Below are positions 13,160-13,924 of a stretch of 13,924 bases of DNA, piece by piece. The position numbers were made by a program, and so were the translations under genes. Location of the stretch: contig JAXDBW010000041.1 of the NCBI GenBank assembly GCA_034678405.1, positions 1-13,924 on the forward strand, given 5' to 3'. Position 1 is the first letter of the stretch. Every line of letters begins with the position of its first letter. The notes under the pieces were generated by a model, which was not told where the DNA came from, ran no database searches, and was given only the letters and a program-made list of their open reading frames with translations. This stretch comes from JAXDBW01 sp034678405 (GTDB lineage Bacteria; Patescibacteriota; Patescibacteriia; UBA10025; JAHIVO01).

Positions 13160-13525
13160 ATGGGGACAGAAAAAATAAACGAGCAAAATATAAACAATAA
13201 TCTAAATACGCAACCGTTGTCGCGCTGGCTACACATCACATATATGGTGTCATTAGCCTTACTACTAATAGGTATCATACTAATAGCCTTGCCAGCACTA
13301 CTAGAGGACAAAGCTTCATTTACTAATGCGGTTCAGCCTTTTTTCCTTTGGGTTACCATAGTAAGTGTTGCCACGAATGTACTCTTACTGATATATGCAC
13401 TAGCAAGTAAAGTGTCGGCTAATAAAAAGGCTGCGCTGCTGAGCTTGTTTTCACTACTGCTGTTCCAAGTCTCATATTTTATTTTTGTAGGGGTGTATTT
13501 TTCAGCATGTTGCGTCGCTGAATAG
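13160..13525 (+). CDS. Three-span membrane protein of unknown function (121 aa)
   Basis: I do not recognise this protein. An Asn/Gln-rich cytosolic-type tail (residues 1-22) is followed by three hydrophobic spans near 24-47 (ITYMVSLALLLIGIILIALP), 60-82 (FFLWVTIVSVATNVLLLIYA) and 90-115 (AALLSLFSLLLFQVSYFIFV). It ends in a Cys-Cys pair (SACCVAE). The start lies inside the alternative reading of the preceding toxin frame (to 13178), and 3 nt separate its stop from the next gene. The AT-rich composition and lack of an SD match the rest of the accessory block. With no recognisable motif, I offer no function. Confidence 0.6.
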   Translation: MGTEKINEQNINNNLNTQPLSRWLHITYMVSLALLLIGIILIALPALLEDKASFTNAVQPFFLWVTIVSVATNVLLLIYALASKVSANKKAALLSLFSLLLFQVSYFIFVGVYFSACCVAE

Positions 13526-13528
13526 TAT

Positions 13529-13924
13529 ATGCAACTCAAAAACACATTTGATACAATTGCAAAAGACTACGACAGAGCGCGACTGACATACCCCCGTGGC
13601 ATGTTTACTGCAATACGCAAATACCAGCCACTACACAAAAACGATCAATTGCTTGAAATCGGCATTGGCACCGGCAAGGCCACTCCCCCATTCGCGCGCA
13701 GTGGTTGTCGCATTACCGCCATTGACCCAGGTAAAGCATTGCTACACGTTGCAAAACAAAACCTCGAGCAGTACAAAAACATTCGTTACATCAATAATAC
13801 ATTTGAGAAAGCGGCACTACCTAGGAACACCTTTACACTCGCCTATGCCGCTCAGTCGTGTCATTTGGTTTATACAGCTACCGGGCTGGAGAAACAACAT
13901 ACGGTACTCACCCAAAACCGATAG
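13529..13924 (+). pseudogene. Truncated class I SAM-dependent methyltransferase
   Basis: The frame encodes 131 residues, about half of a usual Methyltransf_11/25-type enzyme. The N-terminus FDTIAKDYDRARLTYP is typical. Motif I, LLEIGIGTGKAT (41-52), and ITAIDPG (62-68) form the S-adenosylmethionine site. AYAAQSCHLV (105-114) sits where relatives usually have A-Q-x-x-H-W, so an expected Trp is replaced. The frame stops at 13922-13924, just where the 'VLKPGG' strand would follow VLTQ. The C-terminal half of the Rossmann fold is missing, so activity is unlikely. In another frame, H-P-K-P-I follows VL, which hints at a 1-nt shift. The rest lies outside the window, so pseudogene versus short variant cannot be settled. 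Confidence 0.65.

Overview
The window looks like chromosomal DNA of a small-genome bacterium. My best guess is Candidate Phyla Radiation (Patescibacteria). This rests on the mix of genes (DUF4342, a short zinc-ribbon protein, a DxDNDG-repeat surface protein, a PD-(D/E)XK protein beside ftsQ), tight gene packing, and housekeeping starts that mostly lack a Shine-Dalgarno (SD) sequence. TGA acts as a stop (end of lysS), so the standard bacterial code fits. The phylum call is inference; no rRNA or ribosomal protein is present to confirm it.

Region 1 (1-6557, + strand) is a nine-gene array with overlaps or gaps of 2 to 14 nt: the end of lysS, an HD-domain hydrolase, an MgtC-like membrane protein, serS, alr, a small zinc-ribbon protein, ddl, ftsQ and a PD-(D/E)XK nuclease-family protein. 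Alr makes D-Ala, Ddl joins it into D-Ala-D-Ala, and FtsQ belongs to the divisome, so wall-precursor and division genes are interleaved with tRNA charging. A two-sided terminator at 6578-6609 separates the array from a convergent HU gene.

Region 2 (6631-8709) holds HU (-) and a divergent pair (+): a DUF4342 protein and a membrane-anchored protein with C-terminal calcium-binding-type repeats. The spacer between HU and DUF4342 has a promoter for each side and a 16-bp dyad midway.

Region 3 (8814-10836) is a set of short, self-contained transcription units. Each has a recognisable promoter or SD and a hairpin terminator, often with the next -35 box directly after the terminator: two unknown small proteins (+), a DUF218/YdcF-like protein started at TTG (-), and a 35-residue single-span membrane peptide started at GTG (-). 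Unlike region 1, these genes have strong SD sequences.

Region 4 (10837-13924, + strand) is accessory. A LAGLIDADG endonuclease-like gene sits 2 nt before a tyrosine recombinase. The last 33 nt of the recombinase gene recur 316 bp later as the last 33 nt of an unrelated small membrane-protein gene. More AT-rich genes follow: a 54-residue candidate antitoxin overlapping a PIN-like toxin that looks frameshifted, a three-span membrane protein, and a methyltransferase frame that stops after about half the usual length at the window edge.

The strongest leads are the recombinase-tail duplication, the toxin-antitoxin pair with its broken toxin frame, the small membrane peptide, and the contrast in translation and transcription signals between regions 1 and 3.
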